Shown here one piece after another: positions 1 through 10,779 of a DNA stretch of 64,000 nucleotides (positions are counted from its first letter, which is position 1; each line of letters begins with the position of its first letter). This DNA is from Arsenophonus sp052174475 (lineage in GTDB: Bacteria > Pseudomonadota > Gammaproteobacteria > Enterobacterales > Enterobacteriaceae). The notes beneath the pieces are model-generated. The model searched no databases, was not told the DNA's origin, and saw only the letters and a program-made list of their open reading frames with translations. The DNA lies in contig JBQMRO010000061.1 in NCBI GenBank assembly GCA_052174475.1, positions 252,841 to 316,840 on the forward strand, written 5' to 3'. The position numbers were made by a program, and so were the translations under genes.

Positions 1-1264
1 AACTAAAAAATTATTGGTAATAAATTCCATATTTAAAATATAAAAGTGTACTACAGTGTCTTCATCTTCTTCTGCACCGATGAAGAAGCTATAGAATAGT
101 TCGCTAAAAATCTTACTAACAAAATATAAAGGGCTTTATCAGCGGCATCAGGACTTTCTGATAGCCAGACTATTCTGCAAGCTCACTATTAACTTTCGGT
201 TTCTTCCTTTGGAGGATATGAAGGTAGCGCATTAGCTGTTTTATCTACCATCAAACATTGTTAGGTGATACGTGTCTAGAAATATCTTTTCTATTGCATT
301 CCAAAAAATAATAGCATCGTTTCCCCCATAGGCAATCTTTAAAATAAGGTTAAGAAGTTCTCACAGGCAATTAAAAATTTATGGCAACTTTGTTTCTAAC
401 TCTCTATAAGCCTTTTCAACTACAACTAGCTTCTTTATGGCTATGTTGCAGTGCTGCTGATAATTAGCAGCAGGCAAAAATAAATCAGCTTACCTGATAA
501 ACGGTGTATGCCATTAGCCAAGTAATAAAACATAGATGTATCACTTAAATCACGCAGGCACCCCATTACCAATGCTTTTAAGTCATTGGTGTCTTAGTCT
601 ACTCTACTGATAATGCTATAGAGGAAATCACTTGCTTCTTTTCAGCAAGAAGCGTCTTAGGGTTTCGTGAAATCATAGATGAAGATGTCTTATGCAACTA
701 TAAGTAATTGGTAGTAATTTTTTTTGATGATTTCAGATACTTCAGATAAGGTCTAGTAAGGGAGCTGCTGAATGATATTCAGTTACTACTACAATCCTCC
801 TTTAACCTTAAGCAATTTAATATCAATATCGTCAATAGCAGTGTGTATAAATGCACTTGTGTAAATAACTGTTATGTTTAACGGATGAGATCCGTAAACA
901 AAGACGATGTTGAAGAGGTTATTGCAAGATGCCTTCGAGCACAGATAATGTAGGTAGCTTGTTAGCTATCTAACAGAATTGCAGATGGCATTTATGCAAT
1001 TGATCACAGATCATATCTAGTTTTGCAGATATTTGCATGGTAAATTTTCATAGTATTTCACTATCTCTGATATTGAAATTATTCACGAAATTAATTAGCA
1101 GGATATACTACAGCATCTCAGAAACCTCCATAATACTAGATATGAGCATCACCATCCTCCTTGGATGGTAACTTACCTATCCAATTTAAGGATGTAAAAC
1201 AGATTTACGAAGCATCAGTATGGAATACAACCTGACACAGGCATGCAATAGATTTACTAATAAC
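1..1264 (-). mobile_element. Degraded IS256-family element, copy a (cut by window edge)
   Basis: This stretch aligns by eye with the other IS256-like remnants of the window and lies in reverse orientation. The right terminal repeat is still readable near 1250-1264 (agatttactaataac in degenerate form), preceded by the block around 1180-1215 that all copies share. The left part (about 60-480) corresponds to the C-terminal half of the transposase. No frame is open for more than a few dozen codons, so no active transposase is left. Family assignment rests on peptides read in sister copies. Confidence 0.75.
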
Positions 1265-1869
1265 TTCTTTATCTATTTTGCAATTATTTTATTTAATTGG
1301 AAATTAAATAAATTTTTTACTTATTAGCTCCTAGTGGAAGTAATGATTGCATTAATTTTATCAGCATCTACATATACAGATGCAAAATTCAATATTTTAA
1401 CACGTGAAACACATGAATATTTGGTTATCATTATGTTTCATTTTTCTTATTTTTCTTTTCCATTTATATGATAAACAATATCCAGTTTCTCTTGATTATA
1501 TGCCAGAAAACAGAATGCAACATTATGTTACTAAACATAACATAACATAACATAACATAACATAATAAGCATTAATTTATGGATGTCAGTACCATTAAAT
1601 GCAATCACATTCATTTAAAATTTAATAGGTTTGTTTCCATATTTGGCTCTATTTGTAATAGATTGTTACTAATTATATTTAATATGATTAAAAAAACTTT
1701 TTATCATAAACATAAATGAATTTTGTAACAAAAAATGATTATATCTGTTATGTTGATTAGCTTATAAAAATAAGATTTTCTATCTTACTAACCATCTACT
1801 CACTAATCCTATTATTATTGGTGAGTGAAAACGGTTTCTCTGATGTTGGTTCAATATTTATTGACCAAA
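1265..1869. other. Intergenic stretch without recognisable gene
   Basis: Very AT-rich DNA between the IS256 remnant and the end of the arcB ghost. Apart from the AACAT tandem repeat I see no coding remnant, RNA gene or clear terminator. Confidence 0.5.
1534..1563. repeat. Tandem repeat, six units of AACAT
   Basis: Six perfect head-to-tail copies of the 5-bp unit aacat. It lies in non-coding DNA, so a change in unit number would not shift a reading frame. It probably arose by replication slippage. Confidence 0.95.
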
Positions 1870-4125
1870 CTTTGGTTTTTTAGTTATTTTTAAATCCTGC
1901 TAACCATCATTTTAAAAATTTTAATATCTTTTACCAACCTACTTTTAATTCATCAAATCATTTTTAGGTATTATCCAACTAGACAGGCAAATTTGGGAAT
2001 TTGTAGGTGTTGAACTAACTGCTAGAAATAGCAAAAACCAATTGCATACCCGCTACACCTTTAATATTGTTAGCTTCAATAATAATTCTATTTGGATATT
2101 TAGACAGAAAATTATAGTCCAGTAAATATGAATATTCTAGCATTACTTTTTAAAGATTTTTTTCCCTTTTAAATTAGTTTTTGTCCAACTAATTCAAACA
2201 TTGATTGAACGTATTATTATCTAATGCGTCATTATAGCTAGCAAATTGCTTTAGCAGAGTACTGATGGATTTATTTTATAATCAGTTAAATATTTTCAAT
2301 AATCTTTATTAAAACTCTTACTAAGAGTAGTGAGTGTATTCACTACATCATTCATACTTGCAGTAATATATTCTTTTTTTTGTCTTTTAATTTATTATCT
2401 ATTAGTGCAATTAAAACTTAAAGCTTATCATTAGCATAGATTTAACAAATCTAACGATAAATATCAAGACCGGTCATATCAGATAATTTTATATCCAATA
2501 AAATCAAATTATAACTACCAATTTTAAATATTTCTAATTCTGCTTTCCCATTGATAGCAATATTAACGGTATGCTTAATTTTTTAAAAAAATTTCGTGAC
2601 GATAATATTTAATTCAATATATCCAACCAAAAGAATATACGATTTAAATCGTAAAACAGTTTTATATGTTGCTATCTCAATTATTTTTGCAACAATTAGC
2701 GCTATAATGGACACAATAAAACAAAATTCTCTCTAAGAGATAGATACTATCGACTTGCATATCTCTCCCCCCAATGTTTTTGCTAACCGTTTAGAAATAA
2801 AAAAATCTAATCCCAGTACCAATTGCTAGCTTACCAGCAGCACTACCATTTACTTGATAGTAAATGGTAAATCTTTTTTGTGCTTCTTTTGGGATACTAA
2901 TGCCACTATCGATAACCTGAATAAAAAGTGTCTAATATCCTTCACAGCAAATAGAAGCTTTAATCTCACCTTATTGAGTAAATCTTACGGCATTATCAAT
3001 AAAATTTCATAGCATTTGTCGTAGCCATTGCTTGGAATAAGCAATGATCTTATTTGGTAAATTTTCTTTTACGTCTAATAAAAATTTCAATATTTAAGGT
3101 TTACTAAAAGCTCATAAGTTTTCAACATTAGAAGTAAATTACTTAAAATCAATTTATTGACTATCTAAATCAACTTTGCGTGATTCAATCTTATCCATTT
3201 CAATAATGTCATTGACATATTATCTAAAGTGATAACGCTAACGTGATTAGTTTTCAACTAATCTGTTTATTAGTTAATTCTATATTGAGTAATATACGAC
3301 TCAACTTGATATTCCAATTAAGCAAAATACGAAGTTCATGATTATAATTGGCTGAAATAAATATTATCTTATTGGTAGTATTTTCTAACGCTTACTATTA
3401 CTATTTAAGTTTGGTAACATCACATCCAAATCGCCTACTAATCTATGACGTATTTCAATTCAATTATAAAAGGTGCTTTACATATTTTAAAACATGCTTT
3501 TCGTCCATCACGACATACCAACCATTGTTGGTAGGTCAATAACAAATTATAAAAATACTTTTTTATCAGTTTAAAGCTTCTTTTCTGTAGCTTGTTCACC
3601 ATAAATTTTATGATAAGTTAGTTTAACTAAACTGTTTTGATTACGACCTGTCAGTAATTCCATTACTTGATTACAATAAAAAATTATCACGTTTATCACG
3701 GTAATAAACAAGATCAGGTGGCGCATCTAAAAATAATTCTAATAATACAGACTACTGCTTGAACTCAAGTTAAGCCATTCTCTCGACACTTCATCTCTTT
3801 TTACAATTTTTCTAATAATTCTAAATGCTTCTTTTGTATTTTTTTTACTCTCTGGATTATTCAAATAACAATGATAAGACTCTTTAAATTGCTTGACAAC
3901 AACAGACAGAAAGTAGACCGCAAAAACCGTAATAATAATCAATCCAAAAAAATAGAGCAACCAAAGCAACATTTGGAACATTGCTATATGATAAAACATC
4001 AATCGCTATTTGTAATACGATGATTAATCCGATAACTGAGGAAACTGGTAGTAAAAAAATTCAATTAATCCAAGCTTCATCATTAAATTAACATATTATT
4101 GAATAAATCCTTTAAGCAGCTTCAT
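1870..4125 (-). pseudogene. arcB: arcB ghost, anoxia sensor histidine kinase
   Basis: Reverse-strand reading recovers ArcB almost end to end but with many stops and frameshifts. Near 4050-4125 one reads MKLLKGFIQ.YVNLMMKLGL, matching the ArcB N-terminus. Near 3900-3940 AVYFLSVVVKQFKES matches the second membrane segment and linker. Near 3680-3730 FLDAPPDLVYYR matches the PAS domain. Around 3430-3530 the region after PAS is visible. At 1990-2030 FPNLPVWLDN matches the HPt domain. A 87-codon open stretch (3739-4002) is only a fragment. In E. coli arcB lies beyond the glt and nan loci from sspB; those have vanished here. ArcB phosphorylates ArcA under oxygen limitation, so this control is lost. 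Confidence 0.9.
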
Positions 4126-4350
4126 ACACGAGCTTGACCTACGATACAGAAAATTAGCTTAAACAATAATTTATATAAATAAAAATATGGGATCTAACAT
4201 AGATTATGTGAGATAATTTATATTTAGGTTTTCATAAACAATAAATTAACTTATATAAAAATTATATATCAGATAAATATAAATTTTTATAGCTAAAAAT
4301 TTATATTTAAATAAGAGTATTATTAATAATTTCCTTAATCATGACATGCC

Positions 4351-4827
4351 TTATTTAATAACACGTAGCATTGGGCGTCTTTTTGGTGGTGTTGGCGGAT
4401 TATCATCAGAAGATAAAATCGATGTTATTTCTTGCGATTCCTTCGATAATTTAAAATCGCTAACAAGCACTAAATTTTTACTTTTAGTGATAGAATTATC
4501 TATACCACTCTTATATTTTAGCTCAGGTTCAAATATCATTCCTGCTCCATTTTCGCGCGCATAGATAGCAATAATAGCACTCATAGGTACCTCCACATAG
4601 AAAGGAACACCACCAAAACGGGCATTGAAGCTAACAATTTCATTAGTTAGATCTAAATTATCGACGGAAGAAGGTGAAATATTTAAAATAATCTGTCCTT
4701 TATATGCATATTCCATCGGAACATTTACACCAAAAATATTAACATCCACAACTAAATGAGGTGTCATATTATTATCAAGAAGCCATTCATAATGAGCTCT
4801 AAGAAGATAAGGACGACGTGACGACAT
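4351..4827 (-). CDS. sspB: ClpXP specificity-enhancing factor SspB
   Basis: SspB is the adaptor that binds the ssrA tag on stalled-ribosome products and hands them to ClpXP. The protein has 158 residues. The substrate-binding body (RRPYLLRAHYEWLLDNN, then VPMEYAYKGQI and FNARFGGVPFYVEVP) is well kept, and so is the short C-terminal ClpX-docking tail, which ends PMLRVIK; the linker between them is variable as usual. It follows sspA by 22 nt. The N-terminus is shorter than in E. coli: an ATG at 4843, directly behind sspA, is out of frame by one base with the conserved body, so translation probably begins at the internal ATG at 4827 behind a weak purine stretch. Identity is certain, start less so. 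Confidence 0.93.
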   Translation of the reverse strand: MSSRRPYLLRAHYEWLLDNNMTPHLVVDVNIFGVNVPMEYAYKGQIILNISPSSVDNLDLTNEIVSFNARFGGVPFYVEVPMSAIIAIYARENGAGMIFEPELKYKSGIDNSITKSKNLVLVSDFKLSKESQEITSILSSDDNPPTPPKRRPMLRVIK

Positions 4828-4849
4828 TTCTTAACGATTCCATAATAAA

Positions 4850-5491
4850 TTAACTTATAATAAATAAACGCATATCACGCTCAGCTTCAGTTAATGAAGC
4901 AAGAAAAGAGTCTCGCTCAAATACACGTTCCATATAAGAACGAATACCATCTGTTTCTTTCCTTTTAGGGAAATCAATATTCCAGAAAGGTAGACGCCAC
5001 AAAAGAGGAGCTAAATAACAATCAACTAGACTAAATTCTTCACTCATAAAAAACGGTATCTCTTTAAAAATTGGTGAAATTGATATTAGTTCCTCTCTTA
5101 ACCGCTTACGCGCAACATCAGCTTGAGGATCTTTATTTTCAATCTTACTGATCAAAGAATACCAATCTTTGTCTATCCGATGCATCATCAAACGACTACC
5201 ACCACGAGCAACTGGATAAACAGGCATCAATGGTGGATGCGGAAAGCGTTCATCAAGATATTCCATAACAACGCGAGAATTATACAATGTTAATTCTCTA
5301 TCAACCAGAGTGGGTACTGTTTGGTAAGGATTTAGATCAATTAAATCTTGAGGCAAATTACCTTCTTCAACATTTTCAATCTCAACGCTCACGTCCTTTT
5401 CTGCCAATACGATCCTCACTTGATGGCTAAATATGTCGGTCTGGCCGGAAAACAGTGTCATTACCGAACGTTTGTTAGCGGCGACAGCCAT
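4850..5491 (-). CDS. sspA: Stringent starvation protein A
   Basis: SspA is a glutathione-S-transferase-fold protein that binds RNA polymerase and helps stationary-phase and stress transcription. The 213-residue product keeps the N-terminal thioredoxin-like domain (MAVAANKRSVMTLFSGQTD, VPTLVDRELTLYNSR) and the C-terminal helical domain, including the PHPPLMPVYPVARG stretch, the surface patch known to contact polymerase. I start at the ATG at 5491, giving MAVAANKR as in E. coli, because GGAGG lies 5 nt upstream; the frame could be extended four codons to a TTG, but that codon abuts the Shine-Dalgarno itself. It heads the sspA-sspB pair. Residue identity to E. coli is high throughout. Confidence 0.97.
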   Translation of the reverse strand: MAVAANKRSVMTLFSGQTDIFSHQVRIVLAEKDVSVEIENVEEGNLPQDLIDLNPYQTVPTLVDRELTLYNSRVVMEYLDERFPHPPLMPVYPVARGGSRLMMHRIDKDWYSLISKIENKDPQADVARKRLREELISISPIFKEIPFFMSEEFSLVDCYLAPLLWRLPFWNIDFPKRKETDGIRSYMERVFERDSFLASLTEAERDMRLFIIS

Positions 5492-5829
5492 GAAAACCTC
5501 CAAGTTTTATTAAAAAATAATAAACAGCCCTGATAAACAATCAGGCCATTCTCATATACTTAAAATGCTAGTAAATTACTCTAATAGGTTAACAGACATT
5601 TGATATTTATTCATTGGGCTACAATTAATACATATTATTTCCATCAAATCTGTTAAGAACAGATAAGAAATTAAGAACCTATTAGTCTATCAAATTTTGC
5701 TCAATATGGTGGGGGAAGTTTGATAAGATTTTATGATTAATATTTAAAATTAAAGCGTTTTTATTGAAAAAATTAATAATAAAAAATTAAATTATTAATC
5801 ACAAGAAAATGTAAGTTTCTTACATATAT

Positions 5830-5853
5830 AAAACCCACCTAAAGGCGGGTTTT
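5830..5853 (-). terminator. Intrinsic terminator after rplM-rpsI
   Basis: The stem AAAACCCaCC / GGcGGGTTTT around a four-base loop lies about 30 nt behind the rpsI stop. It has A and T runs on both flanks, so it can work in both directions. It separates the ribosomal pair from sspA. Confidence 0.85.
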
Positions 5854-5884
5854 ATATTAATAATTTATTAAAAAAATCAAGAAA

Positions 5885-6277
5885 TTAACGTTTAGAGTAT
5901 TGTGGGCGGCGACGTGCTTTACGTAATCCCACTTTCTTACGCTCAACAGAACGTGCATCGCGAGTAACAAACCCAGCTTTACGTAGTTCTAAACGTAATG
6001 TTTCGTCATATCCCATCAATGCACGTGTAATACCATGACGAATTGCACCTGCTTGACCAGAAATGCCACCACCTTTAACGGTTATATATAAATCTAGTTT
6101 CTGCAACATATCAACCAACTCTAATGGTTGGCGAACAACCATTCGCGCTGTTTTGCGGCCAAAATATTCCTCTAGGCTACGTTGATTAATGGTAATATTA
6201 CCACTACCTGTCTTAATAAAGACACGTGCGGAAGAGCTTTTACGTCGACCAGTGCCGTAGTATTGATTTTCTGCCAT
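5885..6277 (-). CDS. rpsI: 30S ribosomal protein S9
   Basis: S9 of the small subunit; its C-terminal tail reaches the P-site tRNA. The length is 130 residues, the same as E. coli. It starts MAENQYYGTGRRKSSSARVF and ends in the basic tail RRRPQYSKR, whose terminal arginine contacts the anticodon loop. The region with GGGISGQAGAIRHGITRAL is unchanged. It lies 17 nt behind rplM, forming the standard L13-S9 operon, and is followed by a terminator. No anomalies were seen. Confidence 0.98.
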   Translation of the reverse strand: MAENQYYGTGRRKSSSARVFIKTGSGNITINQRSLEEYFGRKTARMVVRQPLELVDMLQKLDLYITVKGGGISGQAGAIRHGITRALMGYDETLRLELRKAGFVTRDARSVERKKVGLRKARRRPQYSKR

Positions 6278-6294
6278 TGTCTAATCCATCTTGA

Positions 6295-6723
6295 TTAAAT
6301 ATCAAGAACATGCGGCTGCTGTGCCGCGTGGTTATGATTACTACCCGCATAAACTTTCATCTTACGGTACATCGCACGACCAAGAGGTCCTTTTGGTAAC
6401 ATACCTTTAACTGCAATTTCAATCACTCGTTCAGAGTGCCTGGCAATCATTTCTTCGAAGGTCGCTTGTTTGATACCACCGATATAACCAGTATGCCGAT
6501 AGTAGATTTTATCTTCACGCTTGTTACCAGTAACAGCAATTTTTTTTGCATTAACAATAATAATATAATCACCCGTATCGACATACGGAGTATATTCCGC
6601 TTTATGTTTGCCGCGTAAACGATGAGCAACTTCAGTTGCAAGACGGCCTAAAATTTTTCCATCTGCGTCAACAACGTACCAGTTGCGCTTTACGGTTTCT
6701 GGTTTAGCTGTAAAAGTTTTCAT
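6295..6723 (-). CDS. rplM: 50S ribosomal protein L13
   Basis: L13 is an early assembly protein of the large subunit and in E. coli represses its own operon. The protein has 142 residues, the E. coli length, beginning MKTFTAKPETVKRNWYVVD and ending NHAAQQPHVLDI. The open frame extends 25 codons further upstream, but the extension shows no homology; the ATG at 6723 gives the family N-terminus. It is the first gene of the rplM-rpsI operon. No convincing promoter could be picked in the AT-rich leader. Confidence 0.98.
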   Translation of the reverse strand: MKTFTAKPETVKRNWYVVDADGKILGRLATEVAHRLRGKHKAEYTPYVDTGDYIIIVNAKKIAVTGNKREDKIYYRHTGYIGGIKQATFEEMIARHSERVIEIAVKGMLPKGPLGRAMYRKMKVYAGSNHNHAAQQPHVLDI

Positions 6724-6944
6724 TAAACTTACCATATATAAGTTATATGTTAGCGAATACTCATATTTTATAAAAAATACTTCAGCATATTCATGCATGT
6801 TATATCTAGTGAATTCTTACCCTATTTAAATAGTTAAAATTGATATTAATACAAGATTTTTAGAAAAAAACTTATTTTAACGTGGGGTTTATAATAAGGA
6901 TTATAGAGAAATTTTTGTCAAAAATCGACACAAAAATAAATTTT

Positions 6945-7175
6945 TTATCTAATCAAGTTATATGAGGTAATTTTAGGTATTATTCACTCTGTATTTCTTG
7001 CAATTTTGATAAACAATATTCATATTAAAAACGTAATAAATACTCTTGATAAAGCTTATCCAATGCTATCTCAGCATTAATAATCAACTTAATTTTCGCT
7101 CATAAAATTTGTCAAACAGAGTGAAAAAAAACATCTAGCACATCTTCATGGATCTCTGATATAATCAATTATTAT
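6945..7175 (-). pseudogene. zapE: zapE (yhcM) 3'-end ghost
   Basis: Reverse-strand reading behind the rplM start gives, across frameshifts, LFDKFYERKL, then KLIINAEIALDKLY, then LSKLQEIQSE. These match the C-terminal part of the AFG1-like ATPase ZapE, which lies directly upstream of rplM in E. coli. The 5' part of the gene, with the Walker motifs, is missing. Identification rests on the peptide order and the conserved neighbourhood. Confidence 0.75.
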
Positions 7176-7220
7176 ACTGTACATACAGCATAATAATCTG
7201 TTGCTAACATAATATAGTTA

Positions 7221-7252
7221 TTTAAAGCATCATCTGAAGATGATGCTTTAAA
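7221..7252. terminator. Perfect palindromic hairpin
   Basis: A perfect 15-bp inverted repeat (TTTAAAGCATCATCT / AGATGATGCTTTAAA) with only two bases between the arms. Its ends are A/T runs, so it could be an intrinsic terminator of a vanished gene. No intact gene now reads towards it. Confidence 0.6.
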
Positions 7253-7307
7253 TTTAATCTAAAAGATACTTTTTGTGGCATGAATGAATTGCTCGCATAG
7301 TACGAAA

Positions 7308-8735
7308 GTCACTAGTCAATCCACTTCATAACGATCAAGCTATATTCCATTTTGATGTTTCATAAATCTGTTTTCCATCCCTAAATTAGGTGTTGGTTTA
7401 CCCACCAGGTTAGCAGATCAACTCACATTAGCTAGTTACAGGTTTTTTGAGTAGATAACTGTAGCAGTTCAGATATCCCATTAAAATGATTGCTTTCCTC
7501 TAACAACAGTGCTTCGCACGCCATATTCATGGCTCTTACTATCACAAGAGCCGATTCAATCAGATTCGTTGTTTTTATTTAACTCCTCCCCAGTGCGATG
7601 ACGGAAAGGAATGGAATCTCCAATCATTCCATTCTTCTTGATCTTTCTCCAACTTCTTCATCGATGCAGGATGCTAGCTAAAACCCACTTGGCAATAAAG
7701 CAATATTGCTAGGCACGGCCACCTACCCAACGCTTTTGGAGTAGTACACAAAACAGCTAATGTGTTAACGATTTACTTCCAAAAATCATCCAATCGAAAG
7801 TTAAAGTTAAGCTGCAATAGGCTCTGCCTAACAAAGAGCCGTGATGCTGCTAACAAAACCTTTAATGCTCCATTACATTCAAAAAACCAATGGAACGCTA
7901 TCTATTCCAGATAGCAAGCTTTGGAAATATTGTCAAGTCACAAAATCGAAGGGGGATTAGAAGTTAAAGCCCAGTCGCTTCTGACTATCGATGAGCATCT
8001 TCTAGCACAATGAGCTCATTACATCTATAATCAGCACCGACACTTTGACCAAAGTAGGAAAAGGCGATCAGCTTGCCTGATAGGACGGCATATGCCTTTA
8101 ACACAAATAAACAAACGTTAGGGTACCGCTAAATCACCAAGACACCCATTGTTTATCACTCTTCAAGCTATTACTATATCAGTCTGGCTGATAGAAATTC
8201 CAGAGAGGTATCATGTGGTTTTTATTAAAAAATGCCACAGGCAAGGCTTCATGAAAATCACTGATTAATAATGCCTCCTTCCTTTCACGTACAATCCATA
8301 CTAAGAGCTCTTTAGCTTTTTTCACGTTTCAGATAAGGCAGTAAAGCAATGAGCTGTTAAATAATATTCTATTGCCGCTACGATCCCATTTTAACCTTAG
8401 GCACTTTAATCTCAAAATCATCCATACCAGTGAATAATTTGCTATATCAAAAACCGTTAAGATCGATAGTATTGCCGTCTGTCGGCAAGGGGGTGTTTAC
8501 CATCATCTTCTTACAGCCATGGTTTCGAATACCTACTCAACAGCAGTGCTATCATCTGCCTGGCTCATATCATTACGGATAAATCCATGTAATGGATGAG
8601 GTAATATTTAGTTTCACGGATACCTGCAGAATATACTTTTAATGGCATATTATCTCTTTGATGTTAAAATCATCCAGGAAATCAATCAGCCAGAACATAC
8701 ACGTCAGTATCCTTTAAAATTCCATACATAAAAAT
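7308..8735 (-). mobile_element. Degraded IS256-family element, copy b
   Basis: Nearly full-length remnant in reverse orientation. The left end (7310-7400) corresponds to the transposase 3' end and terminal repeat of the other copies. The right end fades before the IS1595-like copy that begins at about 8795. The block near 7790-8040 matches the segments around 1-480 and 47560-47800. No open frame survives. Confidence 0.75.
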
Positions 8736-8794
8736 AAGCATAACTCATAGTACGATAATTAATCTCAAGGTAGGAATTTATTAGTTATCTTATT

Positions 8795-9806
8795 AAAAGT
8801 TTCTGCTTTTCCTCGTAGAGGAATTTATAGTTACGTCTGTATTTCAATTATTGCGATTTTAAAGAATCTTCTTCAGGTCAGATCATTCGATAAATAAAAC
8901 GATTCCATACCATGGAATCTACTTACCTATCCTTTTAATCAGCTGATATAATTGTCCATATTTTATATATGGAATTCCTTACTAATAATTCTCTGAATAC
9001 CTAGCTCTATTAGACTATAGTGACTAATTTTATTATCGCTAGCAAACAATTTCATACTATTTACCATTAATCAAAACGAAGGCGTGGAATCTTATTAATG
9101 ATTATCTCAAGAAAACAGTTAATACACTCTGCATCAGATTCTTCAAGAATCTGATTCTTTATATGATACCACTTTTATTAATATTCGCCAATTAACATCG
9201 CAATTCTTTCTTTTCTTTTATCTCTTCCTCTATCGCATTTTCTAGCTTTTTTATGCAAGGAGCAATGGTCTCCCTTTAAAGGATTATAAGAAATGCTTCC
9301 TGGATTTCAATAATAGCACTTAGTGTATTTAAGTTAGCTGTCGCTCTTTGAAGCAAGAAAGCGGTGACTCAATTTAAACGCTGCTTTAAATCAAAATCTA
9401 TTTGTTTTGCTGACTCCTATAAACTCAAGCTATTCAATATACATCGCAGATAAGTAAACAACTTATTCTTGTGATGTAGTTTCGACATCAAAGTTCCTAA
9501 TAAAATTATTAAATATTTCTTGCAATCAGGGATTTTATAACAATATCGCTGAACCCTAATGAATTCCTCAATAGGAAATATCTTCATTGTAATAATATGG
9601 GTAGGATAAAGTAGAATGAGTTGATTCAATGCATGAATCGAGATTATCTAATAGATTATCACTGAACTAACTAATGAAATATAGATTTATGTTAGTATAG
9701 AGTGAGGAAAGAATTTCTTTGATCTGTATAACTATTTGCTTTTTCATGTTAACCGTTCCTGTAGAATTCCTTCTACAGAATAATGAATTTTTACTAAAAA
9801 TCTTTG
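8795..9806 (-). mobile_element. Degraded IS1595-family (ISXO2-like) element, copy 1
   Basis: About 1 kb, reverse orientation, with degenerate ends of the type aaaGgTTatt at the left and its inverse at the right. The N-terminal region near 9420-9550 still reads GTLMSKLHHKNKLFTYLRC, which matches the conserved segment after the zinc ribbon of ISXO2-like transposases (GTPLARLRHKEKWLTY type). Near 8890-8990 the C-terminal block shared with the other copies is visible. The transposase is dead. Confidence 0.75.
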
Positions 9807-9861
9807 TTAAGATAACCTAATGTTAGAAATTTTCAAAATGGCTCAAAATAAATCTCCTGAA

Positions 9862-9925
9862 AATGAAAAACCGAGTAAAATAGTACTCAGATTATTAACA
9901 TCCTCGAAGCAGCGTAGCTGTTGCG
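9862..9925 (+). repeat. Short dispersed repeat, copy C
   Basis: The pattern AGTACTCAGAttattaACATCC followed by GTAGCT-CG recurs near 42206-42290 and 47184-47275. I could not assign it to any element; two of the three copies sit just right of an IS1595-like remnant. Confidence 0.55.
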
Positions 9926-9959
9926 ACGGTATTACACCGTAGTTATGTGTTATGCTCTT

Positions 9960-10575
9960 AAAATAAAAGTGGCTCGAAGAGGGGGTCTTCGTTCTTAGCG
10001 AGGCGCTATTATCCGGCTTATGAATTACAGGGATGACCTGATAAATCCCAGTGTTCTTTTCTGCTCTTTGGCATGCATCTTCTCTATGAATCACTAGTGG
10101 CATTACCTGAAGAAATAGTACGGATGTTACTGTAAACTGCACTTTGCTAAAAATATGAAAGGGCGACGTGCATAATGTAAAAATGTTTCGGCTGTCCATT
10201 ACCTTAAATGCCTACTGATTATCCGCGTAAAATTGCGGCTTTCTTAATAGAAAGGTTATACATGAATTACTATTACCCGCACTATAAGCAGTACTGGTAG
10301 TGGCTTCCTTTATGCAAGGAAGAGATGATTGGACACTATATTAGCTATATTCTCCATCTAGATATTTTAATATGGTATTGCTATGGTTTCTTGTCGAATT
10401 GTAAACGAGGTACACCTTATACCGAGGGTGTATAAGACACTGAAGATAATGGCATACAAAAAACTAGAAAAACCAGGATTTGCTGTTTTGATGAAAAGAT
10501 TCCTAGGTGCAAGCTCTGTATAAATACATTCTGTATGACAACAGCATATTTTTGTCAATGCTTCAGCTTATTAAG
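9960..10575 (+). mobile_element. Degraded IS91-family transposase, copy 1
   Basis: Forward-strand frames give AIIRLMNYRDDLINPS, then CKLHFAKNMKGRR, then KKLEKPGFAVLMKRFLGAS. These correspond in order to the middle and C-terminal parts of IS91-type Y2 (rolling-circle) transposases, and the same order is found in the reverse-oriented copy near 45.5-46.5 kb. The N-terminal part is not recognisable. Several frameshifts and stops make it inactive. Confidence 0.7.
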
Positions 10576-10779
10576 CAGGTAACGGAATTGTTACCAGAAA
10601 AATGTATAAAATAGAAACCAATAGTTATTAAGGTAAATATAGAGTTAATATCTCTAAATTATCGTTTTAAATTTAAAGAGTACACACTACGATAAAATTT
10701 TTATTTATAAATAAACTAACAGTAGATCGATTATTTTTGCTTTTAGCAAAAATAGATAACTCTCTTTCATTTCTTAAAG

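Noticed and set aside
3348..3542. 64-codon plus-strand open frame
   Set aside because: It is antisense to the arcB ghost; the minus strand gives the ArcB peptides here.
3739..4002. 87-codon minus-strand frame as a small membrane protein
   Set aside because: Its membrane segment is the ArcB transmembrane region, and flanking frames continue ArcB, so it is a fragment of a pseudogene rather than a new gene.
7172..7192. LexA-like box (TACTGTACATACAG) near the zapE ghost
   Set aside because: The spacing between CTG and CAG is 6 bases, not the 10 of a true SOS box, and no gene reads from it.
9843..10199. 118-codon minus-strand open frame
   Set aside because: It is antisense to the IS91-like remnant and has no recognisable features; a chance opening in less AT-rich DNA.
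10367..10558. Cysteine-containing 63-codon minus-strand frame
   Set aside because: Antisense to the conserved C-terminal part of the IS91-like transposase.
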